Program-made: the position numbers and the translations under genes
Assembly: GCA_963710175.1 (NCBI GenBank)
Contig: CAVPZC010000002.1
Coordinates: 1,674,001 to 1,738,000 of the forward strand
DNA length: 64,000 bases
Direction of reading: 5' to 3'
Source of the DNA: Phormidesmis sp963710175
GTDB taxonomy: Bacteria; Cyanobacteriota; Cyanobacteriia; Phormidesmidales; Phormidesmidaceae
Shown: positions 26,612 to 34,970 of the stretch, piece after piece
Layout: every line of letters starts with the position of its first letter
Numbering within the stretch: the stretch's first letter is position 1
Notes under the pieces: model-generated
The model's input: only the letters and a program-made list of their open reading frames with translations
Database searches by the model: none
Told to the model about the DNA's origin: nothing

Positions 26612-26820
26612 ACTAAATCTGCTCATGCCGTCCAGCCACCGCCAACCGTTTTTTACACATGAGCTGCCACACTCTTTATGAAAAATGCTGCCAACATCTG
26701 GTAAAACAAAATGGAATACTAGCCTCCAAGGGAGACCCATTTTCTCGGCCTCAGCCGTACTAGCGCCAAGCTCACCAACCTGTTTGCTCTAGCGTTCATC
26801 TACACTGCCTGAGGTAATCT

Positions 26821-28203
26821 GTGTCGTTCATCAACCCTATGCCCCAAAAAAAGCCTCTGCCTTATCCACCTACCCCCGGAAAACGTCTACCCAGATGGGT
26901 AGGGGTCAGCATACTACTAGCTGGGGTGACTGGCGTATCGATGGCGGCAGGGGCTTTTTTAGCAGTCTCTCTAGGGAGCACTCCCCTCTTACAGAGCGAT
27001 CTCTCAGCCGAAGAAGCGGCGGTTTTTAGCCAAGATGACATTGCCAGTGGCAATAGCTTGCGCCTGCCTCGCCTAACTAGACCTGTAAACGTCTTGGTGC
27101 TGGGCGTCAAGGTAACCAGCTCAGACATCAATGACTATGAGGCAGTCGAAGCCCAGGGCTATGACGCCCTAGTCGATTCTTTTGAGGGGCTCTCAGATAC
27201 CATGCTGCTGCTGCGGTTTGACCCTGCTAACGAGCGGGTATCGGTACTGTCTATTCCCCGTGATACCCGCACCAGCGTTGATGGCGTCGTTACGAAAATC
27301 AACGAGGCCAATCGCGAAGGCGGACCCGCCCTGAGCGCTCAGGCCGTAAGCGAACTGATGGGCGGAGTCGCTATTGACCGCTACATGCGGATCAATGTGC
27401 AGGGCGTCGAAACGCTCATCGATGCGCTAGGCGGTGTGGAGATGAATGTGCCCAAAGATATGAAATATCAGGACGACAGCCAACACCTCTACATCAATTT
27501 AAAGGCTGGAGAGCAGCGGTTGGATGGTGATAAAGCCCTGCAATTTTTGCGCTATCGCTACGACGACCAGGGCGATATTGGCCGCATTCAGCGCCAGCAG
27601 ATGATGATGCGAGCTCTAGTAGAGCAAGCGCTAAACCCCACCACTATTGGCCGTCTACCTAAGATTTTGTCGGTGATTCAGTCGCATGTTGACACCAACC
27701 TTTCAGTAGAAGAGCTGGTGGCTTTAGTCGGTTACAGCACTCAGACTGACCGCTCAAATGTGCAAATGCTGATGCTGCCCGGCGACTTCAGCAGCTATGA
27801 AGACTATGAACTCAGCTATTGGCTGCCTGACTATTCCGAAATTGATATGCTAGCCGCGCAGCACTTTGGCCTCGCCAATACCTACAGCGCAGCTGAAGAG
27901 ATCGATCCTACGAGTCTGCGAGTTGCCATTCAAGACAGTACCTATGACGACGTAGCCGTCCAGTCTTTGACCAATACTCTCTATGACGCGGGCTATTACA
28001 ACGTGTTTGTAGATCGCAGCTGGCCCCAGCCACTGAGCGAGACTCGAATTGTGGCTCAGAGCGGGGACTTGGCCGGTGCTGAGGCCATTCAGCAATTTTT
28101 AGGGATTGGCGAAGTCAGGGTAGAAAGTACCGGCAGCCTGGAGTCAGAGATCACCATTCAGCTGGGTCAAGATTGGCTAAACCAGCGCGGCGAGGCGCTT
28201 TGA
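26821..28203 (+). CDS. LytR-CpsA-Psr family protein (cell-wall polymer ligase)
   Basis: LCP proteins transfer glycopolymers from lipid carriers onto peptidoglycan or other acceptors. The 460-residue product has a short cytoplasmic start, one membrane segment (about residues 26-50) and the LCP domain (about 80-290) with DTMLLLRFDPANERVSVLSI, PRDTRTSV and RYRYDDQGDIGRIQRQQ, which include the conserved Asp and Arg residues of the active site. A LytR_C-type domain follows near 360-455. It starts at a GTG after GAGGTAATCT, and the next gene starts one base after its stop. Confidence 0.9.
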   Translation: MSFINPMPQKKPLPYPPTPGKRLPRWVGVSILLAGVTGVSMAAGAFLAVSLGSTPLLQSDLSAEEAAVFSQDDIASGNSLRLPRLTRPVNVLVLGVKVTSSDINDYEAVEAQGYDALVDSFEGLSDTMLLLRFDPANERVSVLSIPRDTRTSVDGVVTKINEANREGGPALSAQAVSELMGGVAIDRYMRINVQGVETLIDALGGVEMNVPKDMKYQDDSQHLYINLKAGEQRLDGDKALQFLRYRYDDQGDIGRIQRQQMMMRALVEQALNPTTIGRLPKILSVIQSHVDTNLSVEELVALVGYSTQTDRSNVQMLMLPGDFSSYEDYELSYWLPDYSEIDMLAAQHFGLANTYSAAEEIDPTSLRVAIQDSTYDDVAVQSLTNTLYDAGYYNVFVDRSWPQPLSETRIVAQSGDLAGAEAIQQFLGIGEVRVESTGSLESEITIQLGQDWLNQRGEAL

Positions 28204-28204
28204 A

Positions 28205-28777
28205 GTGGAGCAACTTGACGTGGGCCAGTCTGGAGTCTGTCAGCTCAAAGTAACGCTCGCTGACAGTGAGCCAGAAGTGTGGCGACGCCTCGTAGTGCCT
28301 TGCCAGATAACGTTGAGCGAACTGCACAATGCCATACAGCGGGCGATGGGCTGGCAAAACAAGCATGACTATGTGTTTCGCCCGAGTTTGGACGCTGACC
28401 AATCAGCCTGTGACCCTGAGCAGAGTCTGGCGAGTTTGCTCAGGGTCACAGGAAACCAACCAATCTATTACAACTACGATTTGCAGGATGGCTGGTTGCA
28501 TCGTATAGAAGCTGAGGATTTGGATGGCGAGTGGCAAACGGCAGGCGATTCTCCTTCAGAGACGATCTGTGAACGCCCAAGCGCTCCTCTGTGCCTCGCT
28601 GGGTCTGCGGCCTGTCCGCCTGAAGGCACAGGTGGAGTTTGGGGCTACGACGAGCTGCTGGCGCGTCTAGACGATCCTGAAGACCCCGACTATTTACGCC
28701 TGATTGAAGACTACAGCGACTTTGATCCCGAGGCTTTTGACTTGGCAGCAGCTAACGCCCGATTGCAGCAGCTCTAG
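28205..28777 (+). CDS. Plasmid pRiA4b ORF-3 family protein
   Basis: This 190-residue protein has the pRiA4b ORF-3 core: LKVTLADSEPEVWRRLVVP, then TLSELHNAIQRAMGWQNKH, and the C-terminal YDELLARLDDPEDPDYL. Members occur on plasmids and chromosomes and have no proven biochemical role. It begins at a GTG one base after the preceding stop, so it is probably translated with it. The next operon starts about 250 bp downstream. Confidence 0.82.
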   Translation: MEQLDVGQSGVCQLKVTLADSEPEVWRRLVVPCQITLSELHNAIQRAMGWQNKHDYVFRPSLDADQSACDPEQSLASLLRVTGNQPIYYNYDLQDGWLHRIEAEDLDGEWQTAGDSPSETICERPSAPLCLAGSAACPPEGTGGVWGYDELLARLDDPEDPDYLRLIEDYSDFDPEAFDLAAANARLQQL

Positions 28778-28810
28778 AATTGTCATCGGGCATTATTCAA
28801 AGGTTTTACT

Positions 28811-28920
28811 TCATATAGCAGATGTCCTAATGCATCAGGACATCTGCTAGTCGAGTTGCCTGCCGTTCTCTAACGGTTTCAGCTGACAAAAGTGTCCTAA
28901 GCAGCTCGACAGAGGCTATA
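28811..28920 (-). repeat. Dispersed structured repeat, copy C, with terminal hairpin
   Basis: On the minus strand this copy runs from TATAGCCTCTGTCGAGCTGC to GGCAACTCGACT (28920 to 28849) and aligns over 72 bp with copy A at 4061-4132. It continues into a perfect 12-bp hairpin (arms 28817-28828 and 28837-28848, plus-strand loop AATGCATC). In copy A the hairpin stem has a different sequence but the loop is AATGCCTC, so the element keeps the structure and changes the stem. Confidence 0.75.
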
Positions 28921-29024
28921 TCGCTAAAGCTTACAACTCTGCAAGCTTCAGCTTTTCTCAAAAAGATAAAAGAGTCCTGAAACGGTTCGGCACGCTTAGA
29001 AAGCCTAGTCTACGCGGTGAGGGT

Positions 29025-29588
29025 ATGAGCGGCGGTGACATCTATTTGGACCAAAGATTCATGGGTCGCTTGACGGGTTGGATTCGTAGATTAATTGAAG
29101 GTGGAAATATGCCAGATCAGCACGCTCTGCGAAGCGAGCTAGGGGATTTCAGCAGCATTATTTGTTTTAGAGCAGTCGTCACTGGAATTGAGGATGCCTT
29201 GGGTCAAAAAGCCGCCATGATCGCCCTCATAGCGGCAGGCCGTGGCCGAGGTAAGCAGTTAGCAAGAGAGCTAGGTCTCTCTGGAGTAGCCAACGATCTC
29301 TCTGCTATTGCTTCAACCATGAACAATGTTTTGGGCGTTCAGGGAACCCGGCTCTGCATCATCGACAAAATCGAATCTGCTGGCCAAGACAAACTGATGG
29401 TCTATTGTCGGGAAACCATTTGCTCTGCTGACGAGCCTCAAGGATCAGAGCGGCGGCTGTCTTACACCTTGGGGGCTGTGCAAGGTGTGTTAGAAGAAGT
29501 GACCGGAAAGCGACTGCGGGGTAGGCAGACTTCCTCAGTATTGCGCGGTGGCACTCATGACGTAGTAGAGCTAACACCGCTGGTGTAG
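29025..29588 (+). CDS. V4R-like sensor domain protein (tentative)
   Basis: I do not recognise this 187-residue protein with certainty. The alternation of an N-terminal helical part (IYLDQRFMGRLTGWIRRL), a Gly-rich middle (IALIAAGRGRGKQLARELG) and a C-terminal SYTLGAVQGVLEEVTGKRL followed by strands resembles the 4-vinyl-reductase (V4R) fold that binds small hydrophobic ligands. It heads a cluster with a Roadblock protein, a GTPase and a PATAN protein, so a sensory role is plausible. The V4R assignment needs a profile search. Confidence 0.45.
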   Translation: MSGGDIYLDQRFMGRLTGWIRRLIEGGNMPDQHALRSELGDFSSIICFRAVVTGIEDALGQKAAMIALIAAGRGRGKQLARELGLSGVANDLSAIASTMNNVLGVQGTRLCIIDKIESAGQDKLMVYCRETICSADEPQGSERRLSYTLGAVQGVLEEVTGKRLRGRQTSSVLRGGTHDVVELTPLV

Positions 29589-29668
29589 ACACGACTGCTC
29601 ACAATGTCTACCAAGCTTTTAATACTCAGATTTAAAGGCAAGCTAAAACCCTAAAAGGATTCATTCTC

Positions 29669-30040
29669 ATGGCCATAGATGTTCAAAAAATACAGTCGCT
29701 TTTACAGAATTTGGTGACAGGTACCCCCGAGATTGAAGGGGCTAGCCTGGTCACTATCGACGGACTGCCGCTCGCTTCTACACTGCCAGGTCATATGGAT
29801 GAAGAACGGGTGTCAGCAATGGCCGCTACCATGCTTTCTATCGGTGAGCGAATTGGCGAAGAGCTGCAAAAAGGAGATGTAAGCCGCATTTTTGTAGAGG
29901 GCGAGCAAGGCTACTGCATGTTGACTAGCTGCGGACAGGACGCTGTATTGCTAGTGATGGCAACGGCGGCGGCGAAACAAGGGTTGCTTCAGCTCGCTAT
30001 CAAACGGTCGGTAGGCGCACTACAGCTAGAAATTGATTAA
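29669..30040 (+). CDS. Roadblock/LC7 domain protein (MglB-like)
   Basis: This 123-residue protein is a single Roadblock/LC7 domain (EGASLVTIDGLPLASTLP near residues 20-40, and a last helix rich in Ala, Lys and Leu). Members regulate small GTPases, as MglB does for MglA in motility. It is followed by a small GTPase gene, the usual partnership, but the two are separated by an unusual 270-bp structured spacer. Confidence 0.88.
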   Translation: MAIDVQKIQSLLQNLVTGTPEIEGASLVTIDGLPLASTLPGHMDEERVSAMAATMLSIGERIGEELQKGDVSRIFVEGEQGYCMLTSCGQDAVLLVMATAAAKQGLLQLAIKRSVGALQLEID

Positions 30041-30045
30041 GGTGT

Positions 30046-30259
30046 CACTTTTGAAGCTAGAGGCTACCGCCTGTGGAGCGACGTACTTGTTTAGCGCACG
30101 CTACCGCAACGTCAAAATTCTGGGACTGGTTCTTCTTGGCAAGGGGAACCGAAAGGGAAGACTCTTGCGCTAAACACATGTATGGATCAACGCCACTTGT
30201 GAAGCGTCACTAAATGTAATGAGAGTGCAGCGAGGCGTAAGCTTTGCTGCACTCTCATT
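30046..30259 (+). repeat. Structured spacer between Roadblock and GTPase genes
   Basis: The 274-bp gap carries a near-perfect direct repeat (CACTTTTGAAGC at 30046 and CACTTGTGAAGC at 30194), a perfect 11-bp inverted repeat (TGTTTAGCGCA at 30088-30098, complement at 30166-30176), and a perfect 14-bp hairpin (30218-30231 against 30246-30259, 14-nt loop). The hairpin lies 55 bp before the GTPase start. It has no U-tract. It could limit read-through, stabilise RNA or be an inserted element. Confidence 0.6.
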
Positions 30260-30314
30260 GAAATGGCTATTGGCTCAGACTATTGGCTCAAGGAAGATAT
30301 GGCTCAGAGAAAAT

Positions 30315-30878
30315 ATGGAAATTATGAGGTTGGTTGTGGCTGGCCCGGTGGGTGCTGGTAAATCCACATTCATCCGAGCCGTCAGCGAGATTGAGGTGGT
30401 GGATACTGATCGCAAAGCCAGCGATGAGACCGCTTTATTGAAAGAGAAAACGACTGTAGGGTTCGATTTTGGGCGATTGCAGTTTGGCCCGGAGATGGCT
30501 CTGCACCTATATGGAACGCCGGGTCAAGACCGGTTTGATTTTATGTGGGAGGAGCTGATTAGTAAGGCACATGCCTATATTTTATTGGTGCCTGCTAATA
30601 GACCGGCGGCTTTTCGCAAGGCCCACTTGATCTATCAATTTATGACAGAGCGAGTGCAGCTACCCATGATTGTTGGGATTACTCATTTAGACTGTGAGAC
30701 GGCCTGGAGTGTTGAAAATGTGGCGATCGCCACAGGCTTCACAAATCGCGCCCAGCGTCCACCTTTTGTCCCGGTAAACGCCACCGAACCGGCGTCTGTG
30801 ACCCAAGCCCTACTAGTCTTACTTCAGCAGTATGCTTTAATAAGCGCTGACCAGCCTTCTAGCTCAGCTCAATTTTAG
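30315..30878 (+). CDS. MglA/Arf-like small GTPase
   Basis: This 187-residue GTPase has the P-loop GPVGAGKS near residue 10, switch-region GTPGQDRFDFMW near 65, and the guanine-specificity-like ITHLD near 125 in place of the typical NKxD. The fold is that of Ras-like proteins of the MglA/Arf type, also found in Streptomyces conservons with a Roadblock protein. I start it at the ATG at 30315 because a longer start at 30219 would lie inside a strong hairpin. It precedes a PATAN-domain gene. Confidence 0.85.
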   Translation: MEIMRLVVAGPVGAGKSTFIRAVSEIEVVDTDRKASDETALLKEKTTVGFDFGRLQFGPEMALHLYGTPGQDRFDFMWEELISKAHAYILLVPANRPAAFRKAHLIYQFMTERVQLPMIVGITHLDCETAWSVENVAIATGFTNRAQRPPFVPVNATEPASVTQALLVLLQQYALISADQPSSSAQF

Positions 30879-30899
30879 GAAGTGGAGCCGTAGAAGCCT

Positions 30900-31733
30900 A
30901 TGCTACTCCAAGGTCGAACTTCGGAGTTCTCTTTGCCTGAGCTATTCAAATTTTTGAACGACAGTCAACAGACTGGCCGCTTATCTCTGAAAGCTTTGTC
31001 GGGGAGAGATTTGGAGGGCAGTCCTCACTATTTGTGGTTTGAGGAAGGCAACCTGGTGGCTGCCTCTCAGCGGCTAGATGGGATGGGGCTATTGCAGTTG
31101 CTACAGCGGCGATCGCTCCTACAGGGCTCTACGCTGCCTCGTTTGCTGCGTCAGTGCCCGCCTAAAGTCCCGCTTGGACAATTTTTGCTAGAGCGCTCTG
31201 TGCTCACCGCCAGGCATCTGCAATCGCTGTTTGCTTCTCAAACTTTGCAGAATACCTGCACATTGCTTCAGGCTTTAGATGTCAGGTTCGCGTTCTATCC
31301 AAATTATCCTTTTCCCTATTGGGAAATGACCGGGGCCAAAATCCGGGCGACTGACATCATACTGCCCAGCCTGCGCATGATTAAGGTTTGGGACTCCCTC
31401 ATAGAAAAGCTGCCGCGATCAGACTCTGGCTTAACGCCTGCTAAAGGTCAGGTGCCCAGTTATCGGCTCAATTCCAAAGAAAAAACGGTTCTCCGCTTAG
31501 CAGAAACCAATCGCTCTTTGCATGAAATTGCAACGGCGATGAGGCTGCCTGAGCGAGATGTGCAGAAAATTGGGTTTTGTCTGATTTTTGTCGGCATTGC
31601 CAATGAGCTGCCACTGATTCACCTGGCTAAGGCAGATAAACCAACGCAGCAGCCAGCGCCCGCTCAGGTGAGCCCGGCTTTCTTAGGCAAGCTGTCTCAT
31701 TATTTGCAGCAGAAGAGCACTTACTCGCTTTAG
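30900..31733 (+). CDS. PATAN (DUF4388) domain protein
   Basis: The N-terminal 100 residues form a PATAN/DUF4388 domain: LQGRTSEFSLPELFKFLNDS then GRLSLKAL, and YLWFEEGNLVAASQRLDGMG. In cyanobacteria this domain also occurs in response regulators that act on type IV pili. The C-terminal part, near residues 190-225, carries a winged-helix-like segment (KEKTVLRLAETNRSLHEIAT). It closes the cluster with Roadblock and GTPase genes, 21 bp after the GTPase stop. A signalling role is inferred from context. Confidence 0.8.
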   Translation: MLLQGRTSEFSLPELFKFLNDSQQTGRLSLKALSGRDLEGSPHYLWFEEGNLVAASQRLDGMGLLQLLQRRSLLQGSTLPRLLRQCPPKVPLGQFLLERSVLTARHLQSLFASQTLQNTCTLLQALDVRFAFYPNYPFPYWEMTGAKIRATDIILPSLRMIKVWDSLIEKLPRSDSGLTPAKGQVPSYRLNSKEKTVLRLAETNRSLHEIATAMRLPERDVQKIGFCLIFVGIANELPLIHLAKADKPTQQPAPAQVSPAFLGKLSHYLQQKSTYSL

Positions 31734-31750
31734 ACTTCCTGCTTTGGGCC

Positions 31751-32395
31751 TTATGCTTTAGGCACAGTAGGCCTGTCTGGCGCCTGAAGTAACCCTACTA
31801 TGGCCAGGCCAGAGAGCGCCGCGATCGCTCCCCAGGCCACCATCAGCCCAATCACTTCACTGATGTACAAATGACTTGCCGCTCGCAGGCCACCGCCGAT
31901 CAGCCAGCCCAGCGCGATCGCTCCTGCCCAAATACCGCTGCTCAGAGGCATCCAGCGCCACGCCTGCGCTACCTGATGCCTGATTGCCAGCCACTGACTT
32001 GTCCCCAAAGCCAGGCCCGCGTAGCCCCCATAGAAAATGCCTGATACGCCTCTTATCCACAGGTTAGAGGTACCAGGGGCAATCCACCCCACGGTGCCGA
32101 TGTGAAATAGGGTCAGCGCTCCCCAACCGAGTGCGCTGGCCACTATCCAGCGATGAGCGCCAGGTAAATAGGGCCGCAGCACCTGCCACTGCGCTAAGCC
32201 AATCAGTCCGCCCCCCAGCAGACTCTCGGCTAAAAAAATATCGCCCTCCTCACCAACTTTGATAAACAGCAGACTGACCAAAAAAGCCAGCCAGGTGAAG
32301 ACTGTCCATCTGAACCACAGTATGAGGCCTGCCGTTGAAACTACTGACGAGACTACTGGCTTGAAGTTGGCAAGGGAGAAAATTTGCATTGGCAT
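31751..32395 (-). CDS. Hypothetical multi-pass membrane protein
   Basis: This 214-residue protein has about six hydrophobic segments, with Gly- and Trp-rich motifs such as GGGLIGLAQWQVLRPY and GWLIGGGLRAASH. That pattern is common in cyanobacterial membrane proteins of unknown function. I start it at ATG 32395, just after the upstream gene stop at 32406; the longer frame to 32563 would overlap that gene by 158 bp. Confidence 0.6.
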   Translation of the reverse strand: MPMQIFSLANFKPVVSSVVSTAGLILWFRWTVFTWLAFLVSLLFIKVGEEGDIFLAESLLGGGLIGLAQWQVLRPYLPGAHRWIVASALGWGALTLFHIGTVGWIAPGTSNLWIRGVSGIFYGGYAGLALGTSQWLAIRHQVAQAWRWMPLSSGIWAGAIALGWLIGGGLRAASHLYISEVIGLMVAWGAIAALSGLAIVGLLQAPDRPTVPKA

Positions 32396-32405
32396 AGGTG
32401 AATTA

Positions 32406-33743
32406 TCAAAAGGCTGGCAGTAAGCGCCGAAAATTTTGACGGCGCTGTCTGGGTGATTCGGGCGTGAAGTAGCTCCAGAGGGTTTCCCAGTAAAAAAAGG
32501 AGACGCCAGCAAAGTGGCGATCGCGGCTAATTTCCACCTGCGTCTGAATCTGCTCAAAGGCAATCGGATGTCGCCAGGTGCCAGTCAAAATGCCGATGCT
32601 GACAGGAATGTGATCGCGCACCTCCTGCAACCGCTCTTTACCCAGCTCGCCTTCAAACTGAGCTAGCTGATCTCGGTAAACCTGAATCACCACTTCATCT
32701 AGCCACCCTTGCTCGACCCAACTAGCCCAATCTTGCAGATAAAAGCGGTAGGCAAACTTAGCCGGATTAGGCGACAGAGATAGCGTACAGGTCGGACATT
32801 TAGCCTTGATTCGGGCATGTAAAACATTCACAAACTTGCTCAGCTTATCTGCCCGCCAGCGAACCCAGTCTGTGTCAGCCGGGTTGCCGGGCGGCAGCTG
32901 GCCAGCGTGCTCGGCCTGGTAAAGCGACACGGTATAAGCGTCGTAGCCAAACTCTACCGGCAGGCTAAAGTGGTCATCAAATTGGATGCCATCGACCTCA
33001 TACTGACTGACCACCTCCTCTGCCAGATCTAGCAGCAGTCCCTGTACGCCCGGATGCAGCGGATTGAGCCAGGCGAGCTGGCTGGGGGCACCGCTTTTTA
33101 GCAGCCGAGCAATACCGCCAGGTGCATCCCCAGTCTTTTCATCTTCAATGTCTTCATTGAAAGTATCGGCTGCGAGCAGGCGGGAGCCATTTTGCCGACA
33201 GGTAAGCCAGTCAGGATGCTGCTGGCCAAGTTTGGAGTGCAGCGGCACCATAAAGCCGTATTCAAACCAGGGAATGACCCGCAAATGGTGCCGATGGCCG
33301 ACCCGCACCATCTCAGTGAGCGGATCTTCTAGAAAATGGGTCAGCCCCAGCAGCGGATCGATAGATTGCCCAGTGATTTGGTTCAGGACAGCGCTGCGGT
33401 AGAAGGTTTTGCCCCGGTTCCAAACGACCGGATACACCGTATTGAAATGCATATCGGCCAGCTGGTGCATGGCCCGAGGAATGCCCCAGGGGACAAAGAA
33501 AACACTGCTGGCGACGTTGGTAATCCATACGCCGCGCATTTCGGCTGGCGCTAAAGTCTGACCGTCCGAAGTCTGGCCGTCCGAAGTCTGGCCGTCCGAA
33601 GTTTGGCCGCCGAGAGTTCTGCCGTCTATTAACTGATTCCAGCCGCTACTGAGGCAGATCAGCAGAATGAACGCTGCCACAAGTCCCACAAAGAAGCGGG
33701 AGAGGCTGCGCCAACGGGTAAGCGCTGACTTATCAGTTCGCAT
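32406..33743 (-). CDS. GHL10-type glycoside hydrolase-like lipoprotein or secreted protein (DUF187)
   Basis: This 445-residue protein belongs to the DUF187/GHL10 family, TIM-barrel proteins that may cleave peptidoglycan-like glycans. The family start MRGVWITNVASSVFF is near residue 68, with FNTVYPVVWNRGKTFYRS and VDGIQFDDHFSLPVEFG (probable catalytic Asp residues). A membrane or signal segment lies near residues 14-33. Before the domain is a tandem repeat of DGQTS units, encoded by 15-bp copies at 33556-33615. Catalytic activity is inferred from the family. Confidence 0.8.
   Translation of the reverse strand: MRTDKSALTRWRSLSRFFVGLVAAFILLICLSSGWNQLIDGRTLGGQTSDGQTSDGQTSDGQTLAPAEMRGVWITNVASSVFFVPWGIPRAMHQLADMHFNTVYPVVWNRGKTFYRSAVLNQITGQSIDPLLGLTHFLEDPLTEMVRVGHRHHLRVIPWFEYGFMVPLHSKLGQQHPDWLTCRQNGSRLLAADTFNEDIEDEKTGDAPGGIARLLKSGAPSQLAWLNPLHPGVQGLLLDLAEEVVSQYEVDGIQFDDHFSLPVEFGYDAYTVSLYQAEHAGQLPPGNPADTDWVRWRADKLSKFVNVLHARIKAKCPTCTLSLSPNPAKFAYRFYLQDWASWVEQGWLDEVVIQVYRDQLAQFEGELGKERLQEVRDHIPVSIGILTGTWRHPIAFEQIQTQVEISRDRHFAGVSFFYWETLWSYFTPESPRQRRQNFRRLLPAF
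33556..33615 (-). repeat. 15-bp tandem repeat coding for DGQTS
   Basis: Four 15-bp units (GTCTGACCGTCCGAA, two identical GTCTGGCCGTCCGAA, and a degenerate GTTTGGCCGCCGAGA) lie in the linker of the GHL10-type gene and encode the repeated DGQTS. The unit is in frame, so copy number can change without breaking the gene. It is probably a variable spacer between the membrane anchor and the catalytic domain. Confidence 0.7.
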
Positions 33744-33812
33744 GCAGTCCGGGCAAAAGGGTATGGTAGCTGGCGCTGACCTATGAGCTGACCTAAATTA
33801 TAGAGCCCATAT

Positions 33813-34898
33813 TTACAGCAGTGACTCCTGAAGCGCGATCGCCATGGCCATACCCGATAGGTAGGCATAGTCAATATTTTGTCGGACGACATCACTGCCC
33901 GCTTCATTGGGCGGAATGCACCAGTCGCCGCCGCTGATCAGCGAATCTTTGAGGACTAGCATGGCCGCACGATGAGGGACTTTGACTTGAGCGTAGCGCC
34001 AGCGATGAACCTGAAACCACTCGGGCTGCGCTATCCACTCACAGAGCTTACGAGCATTGGCACGCAGCAGTACTGAAGCGGCGGGCTGTAAATCCTGCGC
34101 GTCTATGTACTGCTGGGCAAGAGGGGCTTTGCTGTGAATGACGATCACTGGCTCATCTGTAGAACCGCGCTTGCTGCTGTCAAGCCCTACCCAGTAAGTG
34201 GAGGTGCCCGCAAAATCTGAAACCATCCAACCGTTGGGGTCAAGCGTCCCCATATCGAGAACCTGGTCGCGCTTGTAGCCTGCGATGACAGTCAGGCAAG
34301 GCCAGTACTCTACGGCCTTGAGCTGATTTACCGCTGGTAAGGCCGGTATCAGGTCAACCATCTCAACTTCCTCATCGCCAGCTAAGCGAGCGCTGAGCAA
34401 ACTTGCAGCTTGCGGGGCTGGAATGGCGATCGCACAGCGTTTGGCCTCCACAGTTTGACCCCCTTCACAGCTAATTTCCCAATAGCCTTTGTGATCGTTG
34501 AGGGCAATGGCGCGATGGCTAGTCAAGATTTGATCAGCGCTCAGATCGCGGGCCAGGTATTTGCCAACCGCACTCATGCCATCAGGCGCTATATAAATCG
34601 GGCCTGGGGAGATCGGCGTCAGCACCTCACGCTGACGAATTTCGTAAGCGCTCACCGGCCACTGCCTGAGAACGCCGGCGCTCAATAGCTCAGCAGTCAA
34701 CGATTGGAGCCCATCGGTAGCGGGCTGCCAGTAGCGCAAACCGTGATCTACCCGCAATTGGCCGATTCGCCGCGTGGCCATACGCCCGCCCAGCCCGCTC
34801 GACTTGTCTAAGACACAGACTCGGTGGCCAGCTGCTGCTATCTGCCCAGCGCAGGTCAGCCCCGTTAAACCTGCGCCGATAATGGCTACATCCCACAT
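33813..34898 (-). CDS. FAD-dependent oxidoreductase, renalase/amine-oxidase-like
   Basis: This 361-residue flavoprotein has the dinucleotide-binding motif VAIIGAGLTGLTCAGQI at residues 4-20, then VLDKSSGLGGRMATRR near 29 and a C-terminal FAD-contact region. It resembles bacterial renalase-like proteins, which oxidise isomeric forms of NAD(P)H, but substrate cannot be read. It is upstream of the GHL10 gene with a 69-bp gap. Confidence 0.85.
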   Translation of the reverse strand: MWDVAIIGAGLTGLTCAGQIAAAGHRVCVLDKSSGLGGRMATRRIGQLRVDHGLRYWQPATDGLQSLTAELLSAGVLRQWPVSAYEIRQREVLTPISPGPIYIAPDGMSAVGKYLARDLSADQILTSHRAIALNDHKGYWEISCEGGQTVEAKRCAIAIPAPQAASLLSARLAGDEEVEMVDLIPALPAVNQLKAVEYWPCLTVIAGYKRDQVLDMGTLDPNGWMVSDFAGTSTYWVGLDSSKRGSTDEPVIVIHSKAPLAQQYIDAQDLQPAASVLLRANARKLCEWIAQPEWFQVHRWRYAQVKVPHRAAMLVLKDSLISGGDWCIPPNEAGSDVVRQNIDYAYLSGMAMAIALQESLL

Positions 34899-34970
34899 AA
34901 TCCACCTGGCTACTCTTATACTTAAGTCTATAGATATAAGAGCTGGTTAGAGACGCAGCAGGTAAAGCGA

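Noticed and set aside
28817..28848. Hairpin as terminator of the pRiA4b ORF-3-like gene
   Set aside because: The 12-bp stem is strong but no U-tract follows on either strand, and the same loop occurs in other hairpins of the window, so a repeat family is a better explanation.
30219..30314. Longer N-terminus for the small GTPase
   Set aside because: It would start inside a perfect 14-bp hairpin and the extra residues look unlike a GTPase; the ATG at 30315 starts just before the P-loop.
33556..33615. Possible CRISPR-like array
   Set aside because: Units are directly adjacent with no spacers and are in frame within a gene. The same applies to 49143-49190.
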